Assembly: GCF_013376045.1 (NCBI RefSeq)
Contig: NZ_JABMJG010000005.1
Coordinates: 70,080 to 134,079, forward strand
Length of the DNA: 64,000 nt
Source: Variovorax sp. SG517
GTDB lineage: Bacteria > Pseudomonadota > Gammaproteobacteria > Burkholderiales > Burkholderiaceae_C
Direction of reading: 5' to 3'
A model generated the notes under the pieces. That model made no database searches. It saw nothing but the letters and a program-made list of their open reading frames with translations, and was not told the origin of the DNA. A program made the translations under genes and the position numbers. The stretch's first letter is position 1. Each line of letters begins with the position of its first letter. Shown here piece after piece: positions 51,644 to 61,618 of the stretch.

Positions 51644-53294
51644 TGGGCCCGCTCTGAACTTCCAAGTGTTTCTCTACGTCCAAATAACTTTCGCGTAAAA
51701 GTCCGCGCTCCCACACCGGAACGTGGGAAATCATTGTGCCGGCATCATCTTTAAGTGCGCCATCTTTGAAGAACGCGCGCCTGTACAGCCTCGGGGCAAC
51801 TCCGGTGAAAGCCCTAAAAAGAACTCGAGGCTTGGCTTGCCTAATGCTTTCTAGATTCCCGCTTTGCAGAATTATACGAAACTTCGAAGGGGATGTCCAC
51901 TTTACCGAGGATTTTTGCAGCGCGTCATCATGTAATTCGAAAGCCCTGCTTTTTGGATATGGTTCAATGTATTGAACTTCATCCACGCCGCTTGCGACAA
52001 TATGTCTTGCGCAGTAATGACAGGGAAAGGTTGTGACGAATAGCTTCGTCCCTGCAGTCGCAACGCCAAGCCGAGCCGCTGAAAGCAATGCATCCATTTC
52101 TGCATGAACCGCACGGCTGAACTCGATCAATCTCCCCAGAGGTGTTTTCTTTAGCTGCCCGGCGATCTTTTTTCTTTCTTCATCTTTAAAATCTTTTAAC
52201 TGATCGATGCTGGCAATCACCTTGTCGATAATTTCGTCTTGTATTCGAGTGTTGCTGCAATAGCCGCGATGGGCAAAGCACCGGTCATCTTCGTGATGAA
52301 CGTCGTTTGGATCCTCAAAATTGCTACCGTAAACACCGCCGCCCGCCATAGGTACTTCGTTTGTTCCGGTGGCAATAAGGTTACCCTTGCTATCTGTCAG
52401 AGCTGCGCCTACTTGACGCGATAAACATGCGCTTCGAAGTTGCGCCCCTTTTGCGTGAAACATTCCTGTTTCCGAAGCATCGGGTCGAACAATTTTCTTA
52501 TTGGTTAGTATGTCGAAAAGTCTGCCGAGCTTGTCGGTAACGACCCACTCGGGATTAGGCACTTTTTGTGCGGCGTCGCTGTAGCGATTGGGAGTGTTAT
52601 CTACAAAATAATCGGCCAAGTGAAAGGTGTCCGCAACCTTTTGGCCATATTTAATATCAGCGCTTTCGTCGCGCTTCATGAATTTCTCAATATCGTCCAA
52701 AGAGGAATCTCGGAATTTTGCCGCGTGAAGGCGCTGAGTTCGAATGGTCTCTTCACACACAACGCCAATCAGGCAAAATGCTTCTCGGTATATTCCTCGT
52801 AGTAATTCCGCCTCTGCCGGATTTTTGAGGGAGTCAATAATATAGACGCGCGTTGGTTTTTCGTGTTCCACGAGGGCGACGACAGGATTGTCTGGCGTCG
52901 CAATCTTCTTATCTTCTGCTTCTCGCGTCGCCTTTATGCGCGACATTAACTTCAAGGCCACTGCGGAAATGTCAGCTTTTCGCATCTCGTCGCCAAGATC
53001 TTGGAGCGATGTACCGATCTCTAGCTTCTTTTTTTGGGCGAGATTGACTCGCTCGTCATTTGTAAGCGAACTTTTAATAACATCGCTTGCCTTTATGACG
53101 AAAACGTCTTTGGTCTCGAATGCCGTTGCAGCGAGCGATTCCAAAGTGGCCGCGACATAGGACGTTCCCGAGCCTGCGGGGCCGACAACCGCGAAGACCC
53201 ATTCTTTTGCCGCGAGCGTGTTAAAGGACTTTTTTGCCTCGACAGCGCTGGGTTCATTCGCTGCTTCCGCAGAAGGCAAGGGCAATGAAGACAT
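51636..53294 (-). CDS. avcD: anti-phage dCTP deaminase (AvcD-like)
   Basis: 552 residues with the two-part design of AvcD. Residues ~30-200 are a P-loop kinase-like domain (AVVGPAGSGTSYVA; the usual Walker Lys is replaced by Thr, residue 44). Residues ~270-450 are a zinc cytidine-deaminase domain with AVHAEMDALL (His-x-Glu near 396) and FPCHYCARHI (Pro-Cys-x-x-Cys near 424). AvcD depletes dCTP/dCMP when phage infection shuts down transcription and lifts inhibition by the short RNA AvcI encoded just upstream. A further ~100 C-terminal residues follow. ATAGGAAC precedes the ATG. The next gene overlaps by 8 bases. Confidence 0.87.
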   Translation of the reverse strand: MSSLPLPSAEAANEPSAVEAKKSFNTLAAKEWVFAVVGPAGSGTSYVAATLESLAATAFETKDVFVIKASDVIKSSLTNDERVNLAQKKKLEIGTSLQDLGDEMRKADISAVALKLMSRIKATREAEDKKIATPDNPVVALVEHEKPTRVYIIDSLKNPAEAELLRGIYREAFCLIGVVCEETIRTQRLHAAKFRDSSLDDIEKFMKRDESADIKYGQKVADTFHLADYFVDNTPNRYSDAAQKVPNPEWVVTDKLGRLFDILTNKKIVRPDASETGMFHAKGAQLRSACLSRQVGAALTDSKGNLIATGTNEVPMAGGGVYGSNFEDPNDVHHEDDRCFAHRGYCSNTRIQDEIIDKVIASIDQLKDFKDEERKKIAGQLKKTPLGRLIEFSRAVHAEMDALLSAARLGVATAGTKLFVTTFPCHYCARHIVASGVDEVQYIEPYPKSRAFELHDDALQKSSVKWTSPSKFRIILQSGNLESIRQAKPRVLFRAFTGVAPRLYRRAFFKDGALKDDAGTMISHVPVWERGLLRESYLDVEKHLEVQSGPNA

Positions 53295-53611
53295 GAGTTC
53301 CTATGTATGAAGTCCGCACCGTGGGGAGACATGCAGAGTATGCCGTCAGGTGTCACCGAATGTAGCGAGCAAACCCTGCGGGCGGGTCCGAGGAAGCGTG
53401 AAAATTCGCGCTGAAATGGGACTTCATGGCGTCAGACACTATGCTGTAGCTGAGCAGCGGTCGACGCTCCGAGCGGGCTGCTGAGCTTCAGCCGTTCGTG
53501 TCTGATCAAACGCCAGCGAAAATGGAAGCCTGGATTGCTGGCCCTGGCGCGGTCGCCGACTACCTTGTGCGTCCGGTCGCGCGTCCGAAGGAGCCGGCGC
53601 AAGTTGATTGG
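53295..53611 (-). ncRNA. candidate AvcI-type RNA region (not proven)
   Basis: 317 bases upstream of the deaminase gene with no coding sequence. In known AvcID systems a structured inhibitory RNA of ~170 nt lies here on the same strand. A stem of 9 matched bases out of 10 (GCTGAGCAGC, 53,449-53,458, with GCTGCTGAGC, 53,477-53,486) encloses an 18-base loop, so part of the region can fold. I cannot recognise AvcI by sequence or place its ends. Confidence 0.35.
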
Positions 53612-54025
53612 TCATCCCCACACGGCACGAACGACGAAATAGGCTTCGTCCGTGTCACCGAGATCGCGAAAGCCCGCCGTCCTGGGCGCATCGAAAGCCT
53701 TAATCCAGCGCTTGGCCAGCATCACCTCGTCTTTGGTGAGATCGCTTTCGCCCGACTCGCTCGCGTTCTGGAACGCGCGCAGCGTCGGCACCACGTTATG
53801 GCCCAACTGCCTGTCGAGCTCTCGACGGAAGCGCTGCTCCGCGACCTTCACCGCATCGGCCCCTAGATGCGGATAGTCCGCGAGCCGCACAAGGTAGGCG
53901 ACGCGCGGTTCCGGCTCCATCTCTTCGAACCGGAATGGCGGGTCGTCATCACAGGCCTCCTGCGCTGCAATGCCGACCTGTGCCGTGAGTCTTGGCTGCG
54001 GAAAGAAGAGTTCAGCTTGGTCCAT
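53612..54025 (-). CDS. small hypothetical acidic protein
   Basis: 137 residues from the ATG at 54,025, six bases after AAGGAG; an ATG two codons earlier touches that site and is less likely. The sequence (MDQAELFFPQPRLTAQVG..., then DYPHLGADAVKVAEQRFRREL) is mainly helical and acidic, with no membrane segment. It begins within the 3' end of the next gene upstream on the strand (14-base overlap), so the pair is coupled. Unknown function; it may belong to the same transcript as avcD 317 bases downstream. Confidence 0.65.
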   Translation of the reverse strand: MDQAELFFPQPRLTAQVGIAAQEACDDDPPFRFEEMEPEPRVAYLVRLADYPHLGADAVKVAEQRFRRELDRQLGHNVVPTLRAFQNASESGESDLTKDEVMLAKRWIKAFDAPRTAGFRDLGDTDEAYFVVRAVWG

Positions 54026-54503
54026 GGTCATCTCCTTGAACAAGTTCGGTAACGCGCGATGCATTTCCACCAGGATTGAAACTGCCGCGGCGCGATGGCC
54101 AGCGCTGCAGCGCCTTGGCGATCATTTCGCCGTGCCGCTGCGCCTCCAGGCGGGCGGCCTTCGCATCGGGCGGGACGGGCCGCGGCACCGGCCGGCAGAA
54201 CCAGCGCTGCGGGTAGGTGTCCGCCTTCATGTTCTTGAGCGCCCGTCCGCGCGGATTGATTTCGGTGCCTTCAATGAAGAAACCGCCCCGCACCTCGAGC
54301 ATGTACGCGCGGTTGAGCAGCGGGAGCACGTAGCTCTCCTGGTCGTCGGCCAGCAGCATCGCGATCATCAGGCTGCGCCCTGGACGCGGGTCATGGATGC
54401 GTGGCACGTAGAGCAGCTCTCCGATGCGGCGCGTGTGCTTCACCGCCTCCTTGGTGGAAAGCGCCTGGCCCTCGAACCGGTATCTAAACACTTCGCAGTA
54501 CAC
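54012..54503 (-). CDS. hypothetical protein headed by LexA box
   Basis: About 163 residues from a GTG at 54,503 (VYCEVFRYRFEGQ...); the frame extends upstream through the LexA box but translation from there is unlikely. Content: a mixed alpha/beta start (RIGELLYVPRIHD, LNRAYMLEVRGGFFIEGTEI) and a basic C-terminus (AARLEAQRHGEMIAKALQRW). The start sits right beside the SOS box, so expression should rise after DNA damage. No family recognised. Confidence 0.6.
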   Translation of the reverse strand: MYCEVFRYRFEGQALSTKEAVKHTRRIGELLYVPRIHDPRPGRSLMIAMLLADDQESYVLPLLNRAYMLEVRGGFFIEGTEINPRGRALKNMKADTYPQRWFCRPVPRPVPPDAKAARLEAQRHGEMIAKALQRWPSRRGSFNPGGNASRVTELVQGDDHGPS

Positions 54504-54519
54504 CTGTATGAATATACAG
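54504..54519. promoter_or_regulatory. LexA (SOS) box in a divergent promoter
   Basis: CTGTATGAATATACAG: the two CTGT/ACAG half-sites with 8 AT-rich bases between them, matching the LexA consensus CTGTATATATATACAG at 14 of 16 positions. It lies between the divergent genes at 54,503 and 54,532, within 13 bases of both starts. Confidence 0.85.
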
Positions 54520-54531
54520 TAGTATGGTGAC

Positions 54532-54741
54532 ATGGATGACGGCATTCCGACTGATCTATGGATCTACTATTGCGCGCAGCAACTCAAGCGCCATTGGCGA
54601 ACGGTTGATCCTGAGCAGCTCGAGGAGTTGGCGACCGACTTGGCTCGCGAGACGCATTTGCGTGCGCTGTCGCCTAGGACGGCCGCGCTCAAATGGCTCG
54701 AGCCCGTGATGACTCCAGAGGACCTGCTTCGCCAAAGATAG
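54532..54741 (+). CDS. small hypothetical protein, divergent from SOS-box gene
   Basis: 69 residues (MDDGIPTDLWIYYCAQQLKR...), helical, start ATG 12 bases after the LexA box, with no clear ribosome site. Likely SOS-controlled with the divergent gene. The sequence looks like a compact DNA- or protein-binding helix bundle (HWRTVDPEQLEELATDLARE). Followed after 17 bases by the arginase remnant. Confidence 0.6.
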   Translation: MDDGIPTDLWIYYCAQQLKRHWRTVDPEQLEELATDLARETHLRALSPRTAALKWLEPVMTPEDLLRQR

Positions 54742-54758
54742 TCGCTTACGGAGGCGTC

Positions 54759-55200
54759 ATGTCGACACTTCCCTATGCAATTCTCGAAGCCCCTTCCACG
54801 TTGGGCTTGGCGACAGATGGAGTGGAGCGCTTGCCCGAGCGGCTCCTGGGTCTCGGTCTTGCTGAGCGCATCCATGCACGGCGCGCCGCGCGGCTGGCAG
54901 TGCCTTCGAAGGACCCTGCGCCCGACCCCGGACCGGCATCCTGAATGCCAGGGCCATTGCGGCGTGGTCACCTCGCCTTGCCGAACGCGGTGAAAGCGGC
55001 GGTGCTTGATGCGCGCGAATTCCCGGTCGTGCTGGGGCGGCGATTGCACGATCATCCTGGGCTCGATGCTCGCGTTTCGGCGGCGCGGCCGCTACGGCCT
55101 GTTCTTCATCGACGGCAACGCCAATCTCTTCCAGCCCGAGGCGGAACCCAATGGTGGGGGCGCCTCAATGGACCTTACCCTCGTCACCGCTGGAGTGCAG
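54759..55200 (+). pseudogene. arginase-family (ureohydrolase) remnant
   Basis: Starts normally (MSTLPYAILEAPSTLGLATD with an acggagg site) but shifts frame near 54,930 and again near 54,990 and 55,035. In the last frame GGDCTIILGS and FFIDGNANLF correspond to the metal-binding GGDHS and DAHxD regions of arginases. It ends after ~150 codons, some 80 bases before the transposon end repeats, so the C-terminal half is missing. The gene was captured and then broken at the transposon end. Confidence 0.8.
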
Positions 55201-55281
55201 CGTCAGCGAGCGCACGAGCCCGAAAACAGGAAAAGCTCAGCGAAACGTCGATGTTCCTCCAACGCCGAAGAATACAAGCTC

Positions 55282-55345
55282 ACTAACTGCGATCGGGGCG
55301 AGATCAATAACTTTGGTCCAAGCTCATTAACTTTGACTCCCTACA
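55282..55345. repeat. right transposon end with TnsB-type binding repeats
   Basis: Reading from the end (complement), the outer repeat is TGTAGGGAGTCAAAGTTAAT (55,326-55,345). A second core, CCAAAGTTATTGATC, is 20 bases inward (55,303-55,317), and a degenerate third at about 55,282-55,291. Compare TGTGGGGAATCAAAATAAAT at the left end: 15 of 20 bases match. Tight ~20-base spacing is like the Tn7 right end. Confidence 0.87.
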
Positions 55346-56483
<1,138 letters not shown>

Positions 56484-56533
56484 TTTTCTCCCTCTCCCCA
56501 AGATGGTGCGCACTTTTTGGGCATTCCCGCGGT

Positions 56534-56546
56534 GGTGCGGCGCACC
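56534..56546. promoter_or_regulatory. dyad upstream of torF-glnK-amtB
   Basis: GGTGCGGCGCACC is a perfect 6+1+6 palindrome ~100 bases upstream of the sigma-54 promoter, at a distance suited to an activator such as NtrC. It resembles the GCACC/GGTGC half-sites of NtrC boxes but in the reverse order and closer together, so assignment is weak. Confidence 0.3.
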
Positions 56547-56638
56547 GTGCATCTGCAACCACTCGCAACAGGGGTTGTAACGATTTGGCTCTCAACCGCG
56601 GCGGGGCGAGGGCTGCGAGGGCCGGGATTCGTGCACTT

Positions 56639-56654
56639 TGGCACGCTCCCTGCT
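56639..56654 (+). promoter_or_regulatory. sigma-54 promoter of torF-glnK-amtB
   Basis: TGGCACGCTCCCTGCT matches the sigma-54 consensus TGGCAC-N5-TTGCW except for one base. The invariant GG (56,640-56,641) and GC (56,652-56,653) are exactly 10 bases apart. It lies 44 bases upstream of the torF ATG. Nitrogen-limited expression by NtrC is expected for glnK-amtB. Confidence 0.85.
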
Positions 56655-56697
56655 TTGAGCCCCTCGGTCCCACAACACACCTTCGAGGAGTTCCCTG

Positions 56698-57982
<1,285 letters not shown>

Positions 57983-58011
57983 TCGAGTCCTGGCCCGAAA
58001 GAACAACGACT

Positions 58012-59448
58012 ATGAAAAAACTGCTTGTCTCTCTTGCGCTCGGTTTGAGCGTGCTGGCCGCCGGTACCACCGGCTTCGCGCAGACTCCCGCCGCGGCAAC
58101 GGCCGAGGCTCCGGCCGCGTCGGCACCCGCTGCCGCCGCGCCCGCTCCGGCTGCGGCGCCCGCAGCGGCAGCCCCGGCCGCCGCCGATGCTGCTCCCGCC
58201 GCCGCGCCCGCGGCCCCCGCTCCGAAGATCGATTCCGGCGACACCGCCTGGATGCTGACTTCGACCCTTCTCGTGATCCTGATGACCATCCCCGGCCTCG
58301 CGCTGTTCTATGGCGGCCTGGGCCGCTCGAAGAACATGCTGTCGGTGCTGATGCAGGTCTTCGTGATCTTCTCGCTGATCAGCATCCTGTGGGCCGTCTA
58401 CGGCTACAGCCTGGCCTTCTCGGGTGACGGCAACTTCTTCGGAGGATTCGACAAGATCTTCATGAAGGGCATCACGCAGGAGACCTTCGGCGCGCTGACC
58501 ACGATTCCCGAATACGTGTTCGTCGCCTTCCAGGGCACCTTCGCGGCCATCACCGTGGCGCTGATCGTCGGCGCCTTCGCGGAACGCGCCAAGTTCTCGG
58601 CCGTGCTGCTGTTCTCGGTGCTGTGGTTCACCTTCAGCTACGTGCCGATCGCCCACATCGTGTGGGGCGGCGGCCTGCTGGGCAAGGATGGCGCGCTGGA
58701 CTTCGCCGGCGGCACCGTGGTGCACATCAACGCCGGTGTGGCCGGCCTGGTCGGCGCCTACATGGTCGGCAAGCGCGTCGGCTACGGCAAGGAAGCCTTC
58801 ACGCCTCACTCGCTCACGCTCACCATGGTCGGCGCATCGCTGCTGTGGGTCGGCTGGTTCGGCTTCAACGCCGGCTCGGCCGGTGCTGCCAACGCCGTTG
58901 CCGGCCTGGCCTTCGTGAACACGGTGCTCGCCACCGCCGCTGCGGCCCTGTCGTGGATCCTGGGCGAGAGCCTGCACAAGGGCAAGGCCTCGATGCTGGG
59001 TGCGGCATCCGGTGCCGTCGCCGGCCTGGTGGCCGTCACGCCCGCCGCCGGCTTCGTCGGCCCGATGGGTTCGATCGTGCTGGGCCTGCTGGCCGGCCTG
59101 ATCTGCCTGTGGGGTGTGGGCGGCCTGAAGCGCATGCTCGGTGCCGACGACGCGTTCGACGTGTTCGGCGTGCACGGCGTGGGCGGCATCCTGGGTGCCA
59201 TCCTGACCGGCGTGTTCGCTGCCAAGGGCCTGGGCGGCACCGGCGGCGCGACCCCCGACACCTTCGCGATGGGCGCACAGGTCTGGATCCAGATCAAGAG
59301 CGTGCTGCTCACGATCGTGTGGTCCGGCGTGGTTGCCTTCATCGCCTACAAGATCGCCGACCTGACCCTCGGCCTGCGTGTGTCGGAAGAAGAAGAGCGC
59401 GAAGGCCTCGACATCTCTTCCCACGGCGAAACGGCTTACAACCGCTGA
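58012..59448 (+). CDS. amtB: ammonium transporter AmtB
   Basis: 478 residues. A cleavable signal peptide (to FAQ, about residue 24) and an unusually long Ala/Pro-rich spacer (~45 residues) precede 11 transmembrane helices. The conserved twin-His pore residues are in TVVHINAGV and FGVHGVGGI. GlnK binds the cytoplasmic face and shuts the channel. A terminator at 59,564-59,599 ends the operon. The Ala/Pro spacer is common in betaproteobacterial Amt proteins. Confidence 0.97.
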   Translation: MKKLLVSLALGLSVLAAGTTGFAQTPAAATAEAPAASAPAAAAPAPAAAPAAAAPAAADAAPAAAPAAPAPKIDSGDTAWMLTSTLLVILMTIPGLALFYGGLGRSKNMLSVLMQVFVIFSLISILWAVYGYSLAFSGDGNFFGGFDKIFMKGITQETFGALTTIPEYVFVAFQGTFAAITVALIVGAFAERAKFSAVLLFSVLWFTFSYVPIAHIVWGGGLLGKDGALDFAGGTVVHINAGVAGLVGAYMVGKRVGYGKEAFTPHSLTLTMVGASLLWVGWFGFNAGSAGAANAVAGLAFVNTVLATAAAALSWILGESLHKGKASMLGAASGAVAGLVAVTPAAGFVGPMGSIVLGLLAGLICLWGVGGLKRMLGADDAFDVFGVHGVGGILGAILTGVFAAKGLGGTGGATPDTFAMGAQVWIQIKSVLLTIVWSGVVAFIAYKIADLTLGLRVSEEEEREGLDISSHGETAYNR

Positions 59449-59563
59449 TCTGCCTTGGCGGGCCTGCCGTCGGGCAGCCCGCCATCGAATGAACGACCAC
59501 CACCACTTACAAGAAGAATTCTCCGTAACGAGTTTTTCAAGCGAGGTCTCCTTTGGATGTTCA

Positions 59564-59599
59564 GCCCGCCAGCGCTCCGGCGCCAGCGGGCATTTTTTT
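59564..59599 (+). terminator. rho-independent terminator after amtB
   Basis: GCCCGCCAGCGctccggcGCcAGCGGGC forms an about 10-base GC-rich stem, followed by seven T residues (59,593-59,599). It lies 116 bases after the amtB stop and 40 bases before the next gene. Confidence 0.88.
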
Positions 59600-59638
59600 G
59601 CCTGCGGCCACGGCGGCCGGGAGCACAATCGCGCCACC

Positions 59639-60571
59639 ATGTGGACCTCCATCGAAGACAGCCTCTGCGAGCTCGGCGAATCGCCGTTCTGGCATCCCGA
59701 AGAACGATCGCTCTACTGGCTCGACATTCCCGGCCGTGCCGTGCTGCGCACGCGCGGCGAGATCGGATCGCCGGGCGCGAAGGTCGAGCGCTGGCCCCTG
59801 CCCACCGAGCCCGGCTGCATGGCGCCCGCGCGCAGCGGCGGCCTGGTGATCGCGCTGCGCGACGGCATCTACCGTGCGCGCGAATGGGGCGGCGAACTGG
59901 TCGCGATGGCGCGCGTGGAGCACGACGTGCGCACCATGCGCTTCAACGACGGCAAGTGCGACCCGCTGGGCCGCTTCTGGGGCGGCTCGCTCAACGAGGC
60001 GAAGGACCGCGCCAATGCCGCGCTCTACTGCTTCGACGCGCGCCCCGACACCGATGTCTCGCCCACGCTCACGCAGATGGCCAACGAGTCCACCACCGCC
60101 AACGGCCTCGCCTTCTCGCCCGACGCGCGCACCCTCTACTGGGCCGACACCGCCGCGCACGTGGTCTGCGCATGGGACTGGGACGCCGAGGCCAATTCGC
60201 TCTCGCACGCCCGCGTGTTCCACCAGTTCGACGCCAAGCCCGAGGGCTGGAGCGTCGATGCGCCGCTGGGCTACCAGGGCCGCCCCGACGGCGCCACCGT
60301 CGATGCGCAGGGCCACTACTGGGTTGCCATGTTCGAAGGCGCGCAGCTGCTGCGCTTCGCGCCCTCGGGCGAGATCGTGGCCTCGGTGCCCGTGCCCGTG
60401 CAGTGCCCGACCATGCCCTGCTTCGGCGGCGACGACCTGAAGACGCTGTTTGTCACCAGCGGCCGCAAGGGCCGCCCCGCCGCCGAGATCGCGCAACGGC
60501 CCGCCTCGGGCACGGTGATCTCGACGCGCGTCGACACGCCCGGCCTGCCGGTCAGCTTCTTCGCAGACTAA
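59639..60571 (+). CDS. SMP-30/gluconolactonase-like protein
   Basis: 310 residues from an ATG at 59,639 just after the terminator. It shows the six-bladed propeller signature: LCELGESPFWHPEERSLYWLDI at the start (metal-binding Glu), RFNDGKCDPLGRFWGG and TTANGLAFSPD in the middle, and GRPDGATVDAQGHYWVA (metal-binding Asp). The family hydrolyses sugar lactones such as gluconolactone or arabinolactone. The next gene is a LysR regulator 33 bases on. Substrate not determinable. Confidence 0.92.
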   Translation: MWTSIEDSLCELGESPFWHPEERSLYWLDIPGRAVLRTRGEIGSPGAKVERWPLPTEPGCMAPARSGGLVIALRDGIYRAREWGGELVAMARVEHDVRTMRFNDGKCDPLGRFWGGSLNEAKDRANAALYCFDARPDTDVSPTLTQMANESTTANGLAFSPDARTLYWADTAAHVVCAWDWDAEANSLSHARVFHQFDAKPEGWSVDAPLGYQGRPDGATVDAQGHYWVAMFEGAQLLRFAPSGEIVASVPVPVQCPTMPCFGGDDLKTLFVTSGRKGRPAAEIAQRPASGTVISTRVDTPGLPVSFFAD

Positions 60572-60604
60572 GCTGAGCCGCAAACGGAGCACCGGGCGCG
60601 ACGC

Positions 60605-61489
60605 ATGGCCCTGCAGCACATCCCGCCGATCCAGTGCCTGCTGACCTTCGAGGCAGTGGCCCGGCTGCGCCACGCGGGCCGCGCGGCCGACGAGCTGTGC
60701 GTCACGCCCAGCGCTGTGAGCCACCGCATCCGGCAGCTCGAATCGCACGTCGGCTTCAAGCTCTTCGGGCGCGGCGACTTCAGCCTCACGGCCGATGGCG
60801 CAGCCTATCTCGCGAACGTGCGCACGGGGCTCGCCGCTCTCCAGGCGACTCCTCTGGGCGGCAGTTCCGCGCAGCGCGCCACGCGGCTGCGCATCGCGGT
60901 CACGCCCACCTTCAGCCGGCAGTTCCTCATGCCGAGGCTGGAGCTGTTCCGCAACATCTATCCCGACATCGAGCTCGTGCTGCAGGTGTCGATCCCGCTG
61001 CTCGACGTGACGGCCGAACAGGCGGATCTCGAAGTGCGCTACGGCCCCGGCGGCTATGCCGACTGCGAGCACCGGCTGCTGATCGAGGAGCAGGTGGTGC
61101 CCGCCTGCAGCCCGAGCTACCTCAACGAGTTCGGCCCCTTCACGGGCTTTCGCAGCGCGGCCGAGATCGCCGCCGCGCGGCTGATCCGCAGCCCGCTCGA
61201 ACCCTGGTGCACCTGGTTCGCGAGCTGCGGCATCGACCAGCCCGAGCCCGCCATCGGCTCGCAGTTCAACGACCTGGGGCTCATGTACGACGCGGCCGCC
61301 AGCGGCTTCGGCGTGGCGCTGGTGCGGCAGAAGCTGGGCGCGGAGTGGTTCGAATCGGGGCGGCTGGTGGCGCTGTCCGACCAGGCCGTGACCTCGCCGC
61401 ACCGGCACTACATCTGCTGGCAGCCGGGCACGCTGGAGCGCTGGGAGTGCGCGGCTTTTGCCGACTGGCTGGGGCAGAGCCTGCGCTGA
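60605..61489 (+). CDS. LysR-family regulator (GcvA type)
   Basis: 294 residues. The start PPIQCLLTFEAVARLRHAGRAADEL and VTPSAVSHRIRQLE form the winged helix with the AVSxxIR motif, and the substrate domain has the GcvA-like features (PLLDVTAEQADLEVRYGPG and the W-rich end). The gene is co-directional with the lactonase gene and lies upstream of glcD, so it may control either. No autoregulatory site is evident in the 33-base gap. Confidence 0.9.
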   Translation: MALQHIPPIQCLLTFEAVARLRHAGRAADELCVTPSAVSHRIRQLESHVGFKLFGRGDFSLTADGAAYLANVRTGLAALQATPLGGSSAQRATRLRIAVTPTFSRQFLMPRLELFRNIYPDIELVLQVSIPLLDVTAEQADLEVRYGPGGYADCEHRLLIEEQVVPACSPSYLNEFGPFTGFRSAAEIAAARLIRSPLEPWCTWFASCGIDQPEPAIGSQFNDLGLMYDAAASGFGVALVRQKLGAEWFESGRLVALSDQAVTSPHRHYICWQPGTLERWECAAFADWLGQSLR

Positions 61490-61618
61490 ACCGGACGGCC
61501 CGGCGCGAAGTTCTTTCAAGCGCACGGCAAAAAACCCTCAACCCGGGACCCCCGGAATGTCCGTAGAGTGCGGTAAACACGAGACATCCCGCGAGCAAGA
61601 AAGAAAAGAGGCCGCCGC

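Larger units (their letters stand above)
25879..55345. mobile_element. Tn7-like transposon inserted in comM (29,467 bp)
   Basis: Bounded by TGT...ACA ends, related terminal repeats and a CCTGC duplication. It carries tnsA, tnsB (two frames), tnsC and two tniQ genes on the minus strand between 32.0 and 38.4 kb. This gene set and the comM target resemble the Tn6022/AbaR type of Tn7-like element (tniC, A, B, D, E), best known from Acinetobacter. Unlike most Tn7 relatives, the transposition genes sit in the middle with cargo on both sides, so extra DNA was probably acquired inside. No Cas gene or CRISPR array is present, so it is not a CRISPR-guided transposon. The cargo has lower and more mixed GC than the flanks. 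Confidence 0.93.

Noticed and set aside
53498-53866. 122-codon plus-strand frame
   Set aside because: Antisense to the better supported 53,612-54,025 gene, which has an AAGGAG site.
25879-55345. CRISPR-associated transposon (CAST)
   Set aside because: No Cas12k, Cascade or other Cas gene and no CRISPR array in the element; the 12-bp repeats have no spacers.
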